Shown here piece after piece: positions 10,243 through 19,946 of a DNA stretch of 64,000 nt. Numbering within the stretch: position 1 is the first letter of the stretch; each line of letters begins with the position of its first letter. The notes under the pieces are model-generated. The model did no database searches, was not told where the DNA came from, and saw only the letters and a list, made by a program, of their open reading frames with translations. The position numbers and the translations under genes were made by a program. The DNA is from Streptomyces kurssanovii (GTDB lineage: Bacteria > Actinomycetota > Actinomycetes > Streptomycetales > Streptomycetaceae): NCBI RefSeq assembly GCF_014649695.1, contig NZ_BMTN01000013.1, positions 1 through 64,000 on the forward strand, read 5' to 3'.

Positions 10243-10251
10243 CACGGCGTC

Positions 10252-10542
10252 TTACTTGGCACCGCCGGCAGCACCGCGGCGGATACCGAGCCGGTCCACC
10301 AGCGCACGGAAGCGCTGGATGTCCTTCTTGGCCAGGTACTGCAGCAGGCGGCGGCGCTGGCCGACCAGGATCAGCAGACCACGACGGGAGTGGTGGTCGT
10401 GCTTGTGCGTCTTGAGGTGCTCGGTCAGGTCCGAGATGCGGCGGGAGAGCATCGCGACCTGGACCTCGGGGGAGCCGGTGTCGCCCTCCTTGGTGCCGAA
10501 CTCGCTGATGAGCTGCTTCTTCGTAGCGGCGTCGAGAGACAC
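10252..10542 (-). CDS. rpsO: 30S ribosomal protein S15
   Basis: A 96-residue primary 16S rRNA-binding protein of the small subunit platform. The sequence is the standard S15 fold: [34 protein letters not shown] and QRRRLLQYL. The start is GTG at 10542 (MSLDAATKK), with AGGAG 9 bp upstream; a longer in-frame extension to 10668 lacks S15 similarity. It heads the rpsO-pnp-M16-dapB gene string. Confidence 0.97.
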   Translation of the reverse strand: MSLDAATKKQLISEFGTKEGDTGSPEVQVAMLSRRISDLTEHLKTHKHDHHSRRGLLILVGQRRRLLQYLAKKDIQRFRALVDRLGIRRGAAGGAK

Positions 10543-10698
10543 TCGGTACTCCTCATGGTGTTCTGTGCGCCCGCGAGTGCCCCTGGTCTTTGTCTCAGGG
10601 GAGCTTCCGTGACTCGGAGGCGGAGGTCCGATGGGCGCTGTCCCCAGATGATCCGGGGACGCGTACACAAACGGCCGTTACACAGCGTACCAGCCCGC

Positions 10699-12201
10699 TT
10701 AAGACGTCAGCGCACGGATGGAGTGGTAGACGTCGAAGACGGCGAGGCACAGGGGCACGAGCGTCAGCAGGACGAAGGTCTCCGCGATCTCCAGGAAACG
10801 CCCCCAGAACGGGGTGACCCCCTTGCGCGGCACGATCAGCCCGATGGCGACGATCAGCGCGGCGATGCCGGCGATCGCGGCGGTGAGCCACACCGTACGG
10901 ATGTCCAGTGCCGTGGAGTCGCCCTTCATCGCGTCGACGAACAGGGCCGTCGGCGGGTTCAGCGCGAGCCCCAGCCCCAGCAGCACCAGCGCGCCGAGCC
11001 CGGCCGCGAGGGCGCAGCCGACCTGGGTCGTGTAGCGGAAGAGATGGGCCCGCATCAGCATGGCGACGCCGGTGGCCAGGGCCAGCAGCTGGGCCCAGAC
11101 GCTGTCCGACAAGCCCAGCACGGCCGCGGAACCGACGGCCACCAGGGCGCAGCCGCCGACGAGGCCGAGGAGCAGCTCGTGGCCGCGCCGGGCCTGGGCG
11201 GCGATGCGCCGCGCGTCGACGGGACCCTGGGTCGACGCGGGGTCGTTCCCGTAGTCGCCGCCCGCCGTGCGGGGCGGCTCGAAACCGATGGGCAGCCGGG
11301 CGAAGCGGGTCGAGAGACCCGGCAGGAACGCGAGGGAGCCCACGGCGAGCGGGGCGCACACGGCGGCGGTCTCGCTGGGGGTCATGCCCGTCATGATCGC
11401 GACGAAGGTCACCAGCAGCCCGATGGTGGACGCGAAGACGAAGGCGACGAAGGGACCGTCGCCACCTGGGGACACGATCGTGAGGATCACCGAGACGACC
11501 AGGACGGCCGCGCAGGCCAGCAGGAACTGCAGCCTTCCGATGCCCTGCCCGTCCGCGAGGGACAGGAGGCCCGACCCGGCGACAGCGGCGTTCGCCATGG
11601 CGCCGGCACCGAGGGCCACGGCCGAGCCCCGGTCGTCGTAGACCCGGGCCCGTACGCCGGCGAGTGCCAGCAGCAGGACGCCGGCGACACCGGCGAGGAT
11701 CCCGGGCAGCCCGTGCATGTCGTGGAGCGGGTCGGACGTCCACAGCACGAACGCCAGCAGCACCAGCAGTACGGAGCCGCCGAGCAGGCCGGAAGCCCGC
11801 ATCAGTCCGTCGCTCCACAGCGTCCGGTCGCGGGCGACGGCGGACGCCACGGCGTCCGAGACGTCGTCGAAGACCGCCGGCGGCAACGACTCGGAGAACG
11901 GCCGCAGGGACAGCAGCTCGCCGTCGAGGATGCGCTGGGCGGCCAGCGAACGCGACCCTTCCAGCACACTTCCGTCGCGACGCACGAGGTGGTACCCGAC
12001 GGGGGCACCGGGCGCGGGGCCCTGTCCGGACAGACGCAGGATCTCCGGGTAGAGATCGGCGACGGGAATGTCCTCGGGCAACGCCACGTCGACGCGACCG
12101 TCCGGCGCGACGACCGTGACACGGCAGAAGCCGGTTCCGCCGCCGGACACAGTCGCGGGAGCGGGCTGGCCGGTTCCGGTGGCGGCGGCTGGGGCCGTCA
12201 T
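10699..12201 (-). CDS. eccD: Type VII secretion integral membrane protein EccD
   Basis: Probable channel component of the ESX-like secretion machine. The 500-residue protein has an N-terminal ubiquitin-like (YukD-type) domain (about residues 25-105, FCRVTVVAPDGRVDVALPE) and then about eleven hydrophobic helices from residue 135 to the end, the EccD layout. I take ATG at 12201 (MTAPAAATG) with GCAGGTGAG upstream. It is divergent from eccC across 274 bp, so the two largest core components share a regulatory region. A missing family member would be hard to judge by eye; EccD is the best match by topology and context. Confidence 0.88.
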   Translation of the reverse strand: MTAPAAATGTGQPAPATVSGGGTGFCRVTVVAPDGRVDVALPEDIPVADLYPEILRLSGQGPAPGAPVGYHLVRRDGSVLEGSRSLAAQRILDGELLSLRPFSESLPPAVFDDVSDAVASAVARDRTLWSDGLMRASGLLGGSVLLVLLAFVLWTSDPLHDMHGLPGILAGVAGVLLLALAGVRARVYDDRGSAVALGAGAMANAAVAGSGLLSLADGQGIGRLQFLLACAAVLVVSVILTIVSPGGDGPFVAFVFASTIGLLVTFVAIMTGMTPSETAAVCAPLAVGSLAFLPGLSTRFARLPIGFEPPRTAGGDYGNDPASTQGPVDARRIAAQARRGHELLLGLVGGCALVAVGSAAVLGLSDSVWAQLLALATGVAMLMRAHLFRYTTQVGCALAAGLGALVLLGLGLALNPPTALFVDAMKGDSTALDIRTVWLTAAIAGIAALIVAIGLIVPRKGVTPFWGRFLEIAETFVLLTLVPLCLAVFDVYHSIRALTS

Positions 12202-12475
12202 ACTCACCTGCTGCTTCCCCTCGTGGTTCTCGTCGATCCTGGGCCTGGGAGGTGGATCGTACGGATGGTAGGCCAGGCAGTCGGACCGCAGGCACTGGCA
12301 TTGCGCTCCGAATGACCCTTTTTTTTGCGGTAGTTCATCGTGACGCAAACGCCTCGCGCCACCCTACCGCCCACCCGTCACCCCCTACGCAAGTAGGATC
12401 CTCCCCGCGGATGGAACCCGTCGCCACGGGGGCGCCGATAGGAACATTTCCGTCCGGCAAGGGAATTGGTGAGCT
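12202..12475. promoter_or_regulatory. Divergent eccD/eccC control region
   Basis: A 274-bp spacer between divergent start codons. A TAGGAT hexamer at 12394-12399 is a candidate -10 for eccC. A poly-T run (CCCTTTTTTTTGCGG) at about 12316-12330 is unusual in this GC-rich DNA. No convincing -35 was identified. Confidence 0.35.
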
Positions 12476-15400
12476 GTGAGTCAGATCGTCGTCAAGCGCC
12501 CACCACGGGCCCTGCCGTCCGAAGTGCCCAGCGAGCAGGTGCAACTGCAACCCCCTCCCGAGTTGCCGCGAGGGCAGCAGGAGGGAGCGCTGATGCAGCT
12601 GCTGCCGATGCTCGGTATGGGTGGATCTGTCGTCTTCTTCTTCATGACTCCGAATCCGATCATGCGGATCATGGGCATGGTGATGATCGCGTCGACGGTC
12701 GCGATGGCGATCGCCATGCTGGTCCGCTACCGACGCGGCACACAGGGGCAGCTGGCGGACCTGCGGCGCGACTACCTCAAGTACCTGACCCAGACCCGGC
12801 GTACCGTGCTGCGGACCGCGCATCTCCAGCGGGACGCCCAGTTCTATCTGCACCCGTCCCCCGAGCAACTGTGGGCCCTGGTCGCCGAGGGCAGCCGGGT
12901 GTGGGAGCGCCGCGTGGCCGACGCCGACTTCGCACAGGTCCGCATCGGTCTCGGCAGCCAGCAGCTCGCCACCCCGCTCGTCCCCGCCGACACCGCACCG
13001 GTCGACGACCTGGAGCCGCTCACGGCGGGCGCGATGCAGCAGTTCCTGACGGCCCACAGCACCCTCGACGGCCTGCCCATGGCCGTGTCGCTGCGCGCCT
13101 TCTACCACTTGACGGTCAGCGGCGACGCGGAGTCCGTACGGGCGACCGCGCGGGCGATGATCGGCTCACTCGTGTCGCTGCACTCCCCCGAAGACCTCGT
13201 CATCGCCATCGCCGCCGGCCAGGGAGAGGCCTCCCAGTGGGAGTGGGCGAAGTGGCTCCCGCACGTCCAGGCCCCAGGCCCCGGAGACGGCGCGGGAAGC
13301 CGGCGCTACATCACCACCGACTCCCGTGACCTGCAGGACATGCTCGCGTCGCATCTCGAGGGCCGCCCGCGGTTCCACGGCGGCAACCACCCGCTTCTGG
13401 ATCAGCCTCACGTCGTCGTCGTGCTCGACGGCCAGTCCGTACCGGCCATGTCGGCGCTCGCCGCGGCCGAAGGGCTCCAGGGCGTGACCCTCATCGAGGT
13501 CGTGCCCGGCGAACTCACCGGCGCCCGCGGCGGCCTGTCCGTCACCGTCCAGCCCGACTCCCTGCAACTGGAGTCCGGGCACGGTCTCGTCTACGACGGC
13601 TCCCCCGACCGGCTGAGCCTCGAAGCGGCCGAAGCACTCGCCCGGCAGCTCGCCCCGCTGCGCGTGGCCATGGGCGGAGACGACGACGAACCGCTGCTCG
13701 CCAACCTCGAGTTCACCGACCTGCTGAATCTGGGCGACGCCGCTTCCGTCGACGTCACCCGCACCTGGCGCCCCCGCTCCCAGTCGGAGCGGCTCCGCGT
13801 CCCGATCGGTGTCGGCGAGGACGGCGCGCCGGTCATGCTGGACCTCAAGGAGGCGGCGCAGGAAGGTATGGGCCCGCACGGGCTGTGCGTCGGCGCCACC
13901 GGTTCCGGCAAGTCGGAACTGCTGCGCACCCTCGTCCTGGGCCTTGCCGTCACGCACTCCTCGGAGACCCTCAACTTCGTTCTCGCGGACTTCAAGGGTG
14001 GTGCCACCTTCGCCGGCATGTCCCAGATGCCGCACGTCGCCGCGGTGATCACCAACCTCGCGGACGATCTGACGCTGGTCGACCGCATGGGTGACTCGAT
14101 CCGTGGCGAGCTGAACCGGCGGCAGGAGATGCTGCGCGACGCCGGCAACTACGCCAACATCCACGACTACGAGAAGGCACGGGCCGCGGGTGCCGCGCTG
14201 CAGCCCATCCCCTCGCTCGTCCTCGTCATCGACGAGTTCAGCGAACTCCTCACCGCCAAGCCGGACTTCATCGAGATGTTCGTGCAGATCGGGCGCATCG
14301 GCCGTTCGCTCGGCGTCCACCTGCTGCTCGCCTCGCAGCGTCTCGAGGAAGGCCGGCTGCGCGGCCTGGAGACGTATCTCTCGTACCGGGTCGGTCTGCG
14401 CACGTTCTCCGCGGCGGAATCACGCGCCGCGATCGGCGTGCCGGACGCGTACACCCTCCCCAACGTCCCCGGTTCCGGCTTCCTGAAGTACGGCACCGAC
14501 GAGATGGTGCGTTTCAAGGCGGCCTACGTCTCCGGGGTGTACCGCTCGGGCGCCCGCGGCGCGGACTCCGGAGGGTCGCTTCCTGTCGACCGCCGGCCGG
14601 TGCCGTTCACCGCCGCACCGGTGCCGGTGCGCTACATCGAGCCGACCTCACGGACGCGGGTCCCCGACACCCGCCGGGCCGAGGACGACGCGCTGGCGGA
14701 CACCGTCCTGGACGTGATCGTCCGCCGTCTCGAAGGCCGCGGCGCGGAGGCCCACCAGGTGTGGCTGCCGCCGCTGGACAATCCGCCGTCGCTGGACGAA
14801 CTCCTCCCCGGGCTCAGCGGTGTGGAGGGCCGCGGACTGACGCAGCCCGGCTACGAGCGCGCGGGCCGGCTCGTCGTACCCCTGGGCGTGGTGGACAAGC
14901 CGTTCGAGCAGCGCCGCGACACGCTGTACCGGGACTTCTCCGGAGCCGCCGGTCACATGCAGATCGTCGGCGGCCCGCAGTCGGGCAAATCCACCCTGCT
15001 GCGCACGCTGGTCGCCGCGTTCGCCCTGACCCACACACCGTACGAAGTCCAGTTCTACGGCCTGGACTTCGGTGGTGGCGGACTGTCGTCGATCGCCGGG
15101 CTGCCACATGTGGGCGGGGTGGCGTCCCGCCTCGATCCCGAGCGCGTGCGGCGCACCGTCGCGGAGGTGTACGGGATCATGGGGCGCCGCGAGGAGTACT
15201 TCCGCAGCGCCGGCATCGACTCGATCGCGACGTACCGCCGGTTGCGTGCGCGGGGCGAGATCTCCCTCGAGGACCAGCCCCACGGCGACGTGTTCCTGGT
15301 CGTCGACGGCTGGGGCAACTTCCGCTCGGACTACGAAGCGCTCGAGCAGGCCGTGGTCGACATGGCCGCGCGCGGCCTCGGCTACGGCATCCATGTGATC

Positions 15401-16441
15401 CTCACCGCGTCGCGTTCGATGGAGGTCCGCTCGAACCTCAAGGACCACCTGATGAACCGGCTCGAGTTGCGCCTGGGTGACGTCATGGACTCCGAGGTCG
15501 ACCGCAAGATTGCCGTCAACGTCCCCTCGGGCGTGCCCGGTCGCGGTCTGACTCCGGAGAAGCTCCACTTCATGGCCGCCGTACCGCGCATCGACGGCAT
15601 CAACTCCGACAGCGACCTGTCCGAGGCCACGGCCGGGATGGGGCAGGAGGTCAACCGCCACTGGACCGGCCCGACGGCCCCCAAGGTCCGTCTGCTGCCC
15701 CGGGAACTGCCGGCACAGAGCCTTCCGCCGGGATTCGCCGAGGCCCGGCGCGGGGTGGCGTTCGCCATCGACGAGGACAACCTGGCTCCGGTCTACGTCA
15801 ACTTCGACCGCGACCCGTTCTTCCTCGTGTTCGGTGAGAGCGAGTCCGGCAAGTCGAACCTGCTGCGGCTCCTCATCAAGCAGATCACGGAGAGGGAGGA
15901 CGGCAACGCCGCCAAGTTCTTCGTCATCGACAACCGGCGTGCACTGCTGGACGTCACCCCCGCCACGCACCTGGCCGAGTACGTCCCCATGTCGAACAAC
16001 ATGGAGCACCACGTCGACGCGCTCGCCGACCTGATGCAGCGCCGCACACCGTCCGCCGATGTCACGGCGCAGCAGCTGCGCGACCGCAGCTGGTGGCAGG
16101 GCCCGAACGTCTACGTCGTGGTCGACGACTACGACCTGGTGTCCACGTCGAGCGGAAACCCGCTGGCAAGGCTCACGGAGCACCTGCCGTTCGCCCGGGA
16201 CGTGGGCGTCCGCTTCATCATCGCCCGCAACAGCGCGGGAGCCAGCCGCGCCGCCTACGAGCCCTTCATGCAGCGGATGACGGAGCTCGGCGCGCAGGGC
16301 ATGCTGCTCTCCGGCGACCCGTCCGAAGGCGAAGTGCTCGGTGTGCGGATGCGTCCGATGCCGGCGGGCCGGGGCTTCTTCGCCTCCAGGCAGCGCGGCA
16401 TCCCGCTGGTGCAGACGGGGTGGATGGGGGACCCGGAGTGA
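12476..16441 (+). CDS. eccC: Type VII secretion ATPase EccC (fused EccCa/EccCb)
   Basis: The motor that binds and drives substrates through the ESX-like system. Of 1,321 residues, two hydrophobic helices lie near 40-85, followed by a DUF-like stalk and three FtsK/SpoIIIE ATPase modules with Walker A motifs GATGSGKS (K about 479), GGPQSGKS (K about 838) and GESESGKS (K about 1126). Walker B-like LVLVIDEF follows the first. Mycobacteria split this into two proteins, while fusion is usual in Firmicutes and Streptomyces. The start is GTG at 12476 with GGTGAG upstream. It faces away from eccD. Confidence 0.95.
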   Translation: MSQIVVKRPPRALPSEVPSEQVQLQPPPELPRGQQEGALMQLLPMLGMGGSVVFFFMTPNPIMRIMGMVMIASTVAMAIAMLVRYRRGTQGQLADLRRDYLKYLTQTRRTVLRTAHLQRDAQFYLHPSPEQLWALVAEGSRVWERRVADADFAQVRIGLGSQQLATPLVPADTAPVDDLEPLTAGAMQQFLTAHSTLDGLPMAVSLRAFYHLTVSGDAESVRATARAMIGSLVSLHSPEDLVIAIAAGQGEASQWEWAKWLPHVQAPGPGDGAGSRRYITTDSRDLQDMLASHLEGRPRFHGGNHPLLDQPHVVVVLDGQSVPAMSALAAAEGLQGVTLIEVVPGELTGARGGLSVTVQPDSLQLESGHGLVYDGSPDRLSLEAAEALARQLAPLRVAMGGDDDEPLLANLEFTDLLNLGDAASVDVTRTWRPRSQSERLRVPIGVGEDGAPVMLDLKEAAQEGMGPHGLCVGATGSGKSELLRTLVLGLAVTHSSETLNFVLADFKGGATFAGMSQMPHVAAVITNLADDLTLVDRMGDSIRGELNRRQEMLRDAGNYANIHDYEKARAAGAALQPIPSLVLVIDEFSELLTAKPDFIEMFVQIGRIGRSLGVHLLLASQRLEEGRLRGLETYLSYRVGLRTFSAAESRAAIGVPDAYTLPNVPGSGFLKYGTDEMVRFKAAYVSGVYRSGARGADSGGSLPVDRRPVPFTAAPVPVRYIEPTSRTRVPDTRRAEDDALADTVLDVIVRRLEGRGAEAHQVWLPPLDNPPSLDELLPGLSGVEGRGLTQPGYERAGRLVVPLGVVDKPFEQRRDTLYRDFSGAAGHMQIVGGPQSGKSTLLRTLVAAFALTHTPYEVQFYGLDFGGGGLSSIAGLPHVGGVASRLDPERVRRTVAEVYGIMGRREEYFRSAGIDSIATYRRLRARGEISLEDQPHGDVFLVVDGWGNFRSDYEALEQAVVDMAARGLGYGIHVILTASRSMEVRSNLKDHLMNRLELRLGDVMDSEVDRKIAVNVPSGVPGRGLTPEKLHFMAAVPRIDGINSDSDLSEATAGMGQEVNRHWTGPTAPKVRLLPRELPAQSLPPGFAEARRGVAFAIDEDNLAPVYVNFDRDPFFLVFGESESGKSNLLRLLIKQITEREDGNAAKFFVIDNRRALLDVTPATHLAEYVPMSNNMEHHVDALADLMQRRTPSADVTAQQLRDRSWWQGPNVYVVVDDYDLVSTSSGNPLARLTEHLPFARDVGVRFIIARNSAGASRAAYEPFMQRMTELGAQGMLLSGDPSEGEVLGVRMRPMPAGRGFFASRQRGIPLVQTGWMGDPE

Positions 16442-16520
16442 GCGCCCGACTGCGCCGATCCGGAGCCCCGGCGCCGATCGGCCTCCCGACCCGACGGGCT
16501 CGTGCGACAAGGCAAGCGCC

Positions 16521-17094
16521 ATGACAGCGCTCATCGTCTTCATGGCGATCTTCGGTCTGGGGTTCGTGGCCCTGGGGTTGGCCAACCATCGGGCGATCTG
16601 GTGGCGCTTCCAGGCCCGCCGGTACGCCGATCCGGCAGCCCACGAACCGTCCGACGCCGGCTTCGTCGTCCAGCGCGTGCTGTGTCTCGCGGTCGCGGCC
16701 ATGGCCTTCTGGGCTTCGTTCGACTTGTACCGCACCGTCACACCGGACGGGGTCGACCATGACGAGTTGCTGGAGCGGGTCCGGTCGGTCGCGCAGACGC
16801 TGGACGGCGGGACGAAGCCGTCGGTGCTGGGCACTGACGAGGGCGGGACATTGGATAGATCCCGAACTCCGCGGCCCCGAGAAGGACGACCCCACCGCCT
16901 GGCTCGCGTGGAGTTCGGGCCCGCTGCAACCGGACGGCAACGAGGAGCGCTACGACGTGAGCGGTGAGGACGCCACCGTCTGCCTGACGGTGACGTCCAC
17001 GCCCTCTCGGGACCAGCCGGTACCGGACTCCATGGGACCGGTCAACTTCGATCTGCGGGCGGAAGCCGCGGACGGGGCGTGTACGGAAGAGTGA
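16521..17094 (+). pseudogene. Frameshifted membrane protein gene
   Basis: ATG at 16521 opens a frame with two hydrophobic helices (MTALIVFMAIFGLGFVALGL and QRVLCLAVAAMAFWASFDLY) that reads well up to about 16847. From 16849 the plausible continuation is in the next frame (HWIDPELRGPEKDD onward) to a stop at 17094. One extra base near the GGGACA at 16845-16850 would explain both. The restored product would be about 190 residues, with a short membrane N-terminus and an acidic outer domain. This is either a recent pseudogene or a sequencing error. Function unknown; context is type VII secretion. Confidence 0.65.
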
Positions 17095-17153
17095 CAGCGA
17101 GGCCTTGTCGGCTGCCGTTGTGGCAGCCGACCGACGAAGGGAAAGGCGAAGAA

Positions 17154-17483
17154 ATGGCTTGGGACGAGTGGGAACAGCTCAAAACACAGGCGGCTGAGAA
17201 GCAGTCCTAGACGCAGATGCATCTGAACGGCTTGCCGGAGGAGGACCGACCGAACGCCGGCAACCCGACAGGAGACCTTCAGGTCCATCAGAAGGACCTG
17301 GCGGCCATAGGCGACGAGGCGTTCAAGCTGTACAACCGGCTGTGGAAGGAAGCGCGAGTCGCGGACACCTATTCCATTATTTGGGACGGCAAGTTCTCGG
17401 ACGCCGACGCGGCCAAGGACCTGTTGCTCGCCTACTCCAAGTCCGTTGCCGACTCGAAGGCCTGTACGGGGTCCGCGTCATGA
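17154..17483 (+). pseudogene. Remnant of a type VII-associated gene with in-frame stop
   Basis: From ATG 17154 the reading is MAWDEWEQLKTQAAEKQS, then TAG at 17208-17210, and the same frame continues TQMHLNGLPEEDRPN and DLQVHQKDLAAIGDEAFKLY up to 17483. I recognise the pattern (MxWDEWEQLK...RMQLN...DLxVxQDDLGAVGxEA) from small Streptomyces proteins next to type VII genes, which usually run to about 160 residues. Here the reading also shifts abruptly to an unrelated lipoprotein-like ending (KDLLLAYSKSVADSKAC). So a stop codon plus an internal deletion/fusion look likely. The family identification is from memory. Confidence 0.6.
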
Positions 17484-17712
17484 GACCGGGTCGCGTGCCC
17501 TGCGCCTGAACGAACGGCACCCGGGGGGCCGCCTGGGCGGCTCCCGGGGTCGCGCAGCAACTTCTCCCACGCGGACGGCCCCTCGTCCGCATCCTACTCA
17601 CGCACGGCCGCGCGTCGGCGTGGACATGTACGTGCCAAATGACATATGGGTGAACATGCTCAGTTCGCATCTTGCGACCGAGCTCCGTCTCCCCGACCTC
17701 GACCAGGACCCG

Positions 17713-19923
17713 ATGACGATGCTTGCGCCTTTGACCCACGACGACCCTGGTGAGATCGGCGGCTTCCGTCTGCTCGCCCGTCTCGGGCACGGCGGCATGG
17801 GCACCGTATACCTCGCGCGCACCATCGGCGGGCGCACCGTAGCCCTCAAGACCATGCACGCCTCCATCGCCGACGACCCCGCCGCGCGCACCCGCTTCCA
17901 CCTGGAAACCGACGCCGCCCGCGTCATCGGTGGCCACCACGGCGCGGTGGTCGTGGACGCCGACCCGCAGGCATCGACTCCCTGGCTCGCCACCGAGTAC
18001 GTCCTCGGCCAGCCTCTCGACGATGCCGTCGAACTGTGCGGTCCGCTCCCCGAAGCCACCGTCCGCGCCCTGGGCGCCGCCCTCGCCGGAGCACTCTCCC
18101 AGCTCCACGCGTCGGAGGTCGTCCACCGTGACCTCAAGCCGTCGAACATCATGGTCACGGCCTACGGACCGAAGATCATCGACTTCGGCATCGCCCGCGC
18201 AGCCGGCGACGACCGCCTCACTCGCACCGGCACGGCCGCAGGGACCCCTGCCTACATGTCCCCCGAACAGGCCACCGGCCAGGAGCACCCGCCTGCCGGC
18301 GATGTCTTCGCCCTCGCCGGCGTACTCGTCTACGCCGCCACCGGCCGCCCACCCTTCGGCACCGGGCAAGCGGCCGACCTCCTCTACCGCGTTCGTTACA
18401 CCGACCCCGACCTGACCGGACTCCCGGCAGCTCTCGTTCCCGTCCTCACCCGCTGCCTCGCCAAGAACCCCGCCGAACGCCCCACCACCCACTCACTCGC
18501 TACCCACCTCCACGACGGCCACGGGCACTTCGCCGACCACCTCCCGGTGGGACTGCTGGCAGACATCGCCCGCCGCGCCACGGCTGTCTGGCAGCACCAG
18601 CCGCAGCGACTCCCCGCTCCTCCCGACGACACTGAGCAGGTCACGGCGGTCGGCCGTCGCGCCTACAGCAGACGCGGCCTGCTCGCCATCGGAGGCGCGA
18701 GCCTTGCGGGCGCCGCGGCGCTCGGCGGAGGTGTCTGGGCCTGGGCGAACGCCGGAGGCACCGGCGACCGTGCGGACGGCAAGAACAAGTCACCCGCCCC
18801 GGTGGCCGCGAAGGGCGACTGGTTGTGGGAGCTTCCGCTCCGCCTCGAGGGCGTTTCGCTGGCCCCGCCGCTGCCTCTCAAGTTCGGCCCGATCCTCGCC
18901 ATCGCTGACGACGACGGGCTGCGGACCATCGACATCAGCACAGGCAGCGTCGATAATCCTTCACTGCTGAAGGGCCACGCACACCGGTGCGTTGACGATC
19001 AGGACATTGCCACGGCCAGGGTGTACTCCTCGGAGGTCCTGTCGTCCAGAAACCACCCCTTGTCCATCTCGTCGATCGCGTTCAGCCGCGAACCGAAAGT
19101 GGAGGCCATCGAGCTCAAGGACTACAACGGAGCCCTCCCGGCCACACAGCTACTGAGCGCGTACGCCAACGTCGTCTTCCTGGTGGCGGGACAAGGTGAG
19201 CGCTCCCGCACGGAACTCGGCTACGACGAAGCTCAGAAGTGGCACCTGCTGGCCGTCGACGCGCGCACTGCCAAGGTGCTGTGGCGGCAGGCCCTTCCCT
19301 CCCGGCCCGGAACGTCGACCCGCCTGCACTTCCTGGCTGCGCGTGCGGTCAAGGACCATCTGGTCGTCGTACAGGAACTACCCGATGGCAGAGCCTTCCT
19401 GGCAGTCCACGACTCGCGTCGCGGGAGGGAGCTGTGGCGGCAGGAGCTCGGCGCGCCGGAGCCTGAAGCGATCCGAGGCCTGCTCGAAGTCAACGACTTC
19501 TACGTCTATCCCCCGGTCGGCCGTCTGCGCGCTCTTAGGCTCAAGGACGGCAAGGAGGCCTGGTCCTTCGGGCCTGGGCGCGCCCAGGCCCGAACAGGAC
19601 CGCCCGCGTACAGGGACAGTTTGCTCGTTGTTGAGGAGGGAATCGGTGTCGTCTCCCTCGACTGGGTGACCGGGGAGCTCCTGTGGCGGACTGCGGACCT
19701 GAACGCCACTGACCTCGACGTGACGCTGCCGCCCGCCCCAGGCAGCCGCTCGCTCTACGCATACAGCAGAGAGTCAGGCCTGCTGCGATCGTTCTCTACT
19801 GATACAGGGCAGGCGAGCACCACCCGTAAGGCGCGGGGGGACCGTTTCCACGGCTTTCACGGCATCCCGGAAGCGATCGTTGCCATCGGCGAGGACTACA
19901 TCGCCGCCTATCCATACGACTGA
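17713..19923 (+). CDS. Membrane Ser/Thr protein kinase with beta-propeller-like outer domain
   Basis: A Hanks-type kinase: glycine loop GHGGMG, catalytic lysine K46, HRDLKPSN near 138-145 and DFG at 157-159 are intact (numbering from the chosen start). A transmembrane segment lies near 320-345, followed by an extracytoplasmic region with repeated WRxxL and DGKEAW patterns typical of PQQ-like propellers. The start is uncertain: ATG 17713 has an AGGA site, while 17626 and 17656 are possible. The C-terminus lies 23 bp before the second kinase. Both probably form an operon inside the type VII locus and may phosphorylate its components, which is inference only. Confidence 0.88.
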   Translation: MTMLAPLTHDDPGEIGGFRLLARLGHGGMGTVYLARTIGGRTVALKTMHASIADDPAARTRFHLETDAARVIGGHHGAVVVDADPQASTPWLATEYVLGQPLDDAVELCGPLPEATVRALGAALAGALSQLHASEVVHRDLKPSNIMVTAYGPKIIDFGIARAAGDDRLTRTGTAAGTPAYMSPEQATGQEHPPAGDVFALAGVLVYAATGRPPFGTGQAADLLYRVRYTDPDLTGLPAALVPVLTRCLAKNPAERPTTHSLATHLHDGHGHFADHLPVGLLADIARRATAVWQHQPQRLPAPPDDTEQVTAVGRRAYSRRGLLAIGGASLAGAAALGGGVWAWANAGGTGDRADGKNKSPAPVAAKGDWLWELPLRLEGVSLAPPLPLKFGPILAIADDDGLRTIDISTGSVDNPSLLKGHAHRCVDDQDIATARVYSSEVLSSRNHPLSISSIAFSREPKVEAIELKDYNGALPATQLLSAYANVVFLVAGQGERSRTELGYDEAQKWHLLAVDARTAKVLWRQALPSRPGTSTRLHFLAARAVKDHLVVVQELPDGRAFLAVHDSRRGRELWRQELGAPEPEAIRGLLEVNDFYVYPPVGRLRALRLKDGKEAWSFGPGRAQARTGPPAYRDSLLVVEEGIGVVSLDWVTGELLWRTADLNATDLDVTLPPAPGSRSLYAYSRESGLLRSFSTDTGQASTTRKARGDRFHGFHGIPEAIVAIGEDYIAAYPYD

Positions 19924-19946
19924 CCGATCCCACAGAAGGCTTCCTC

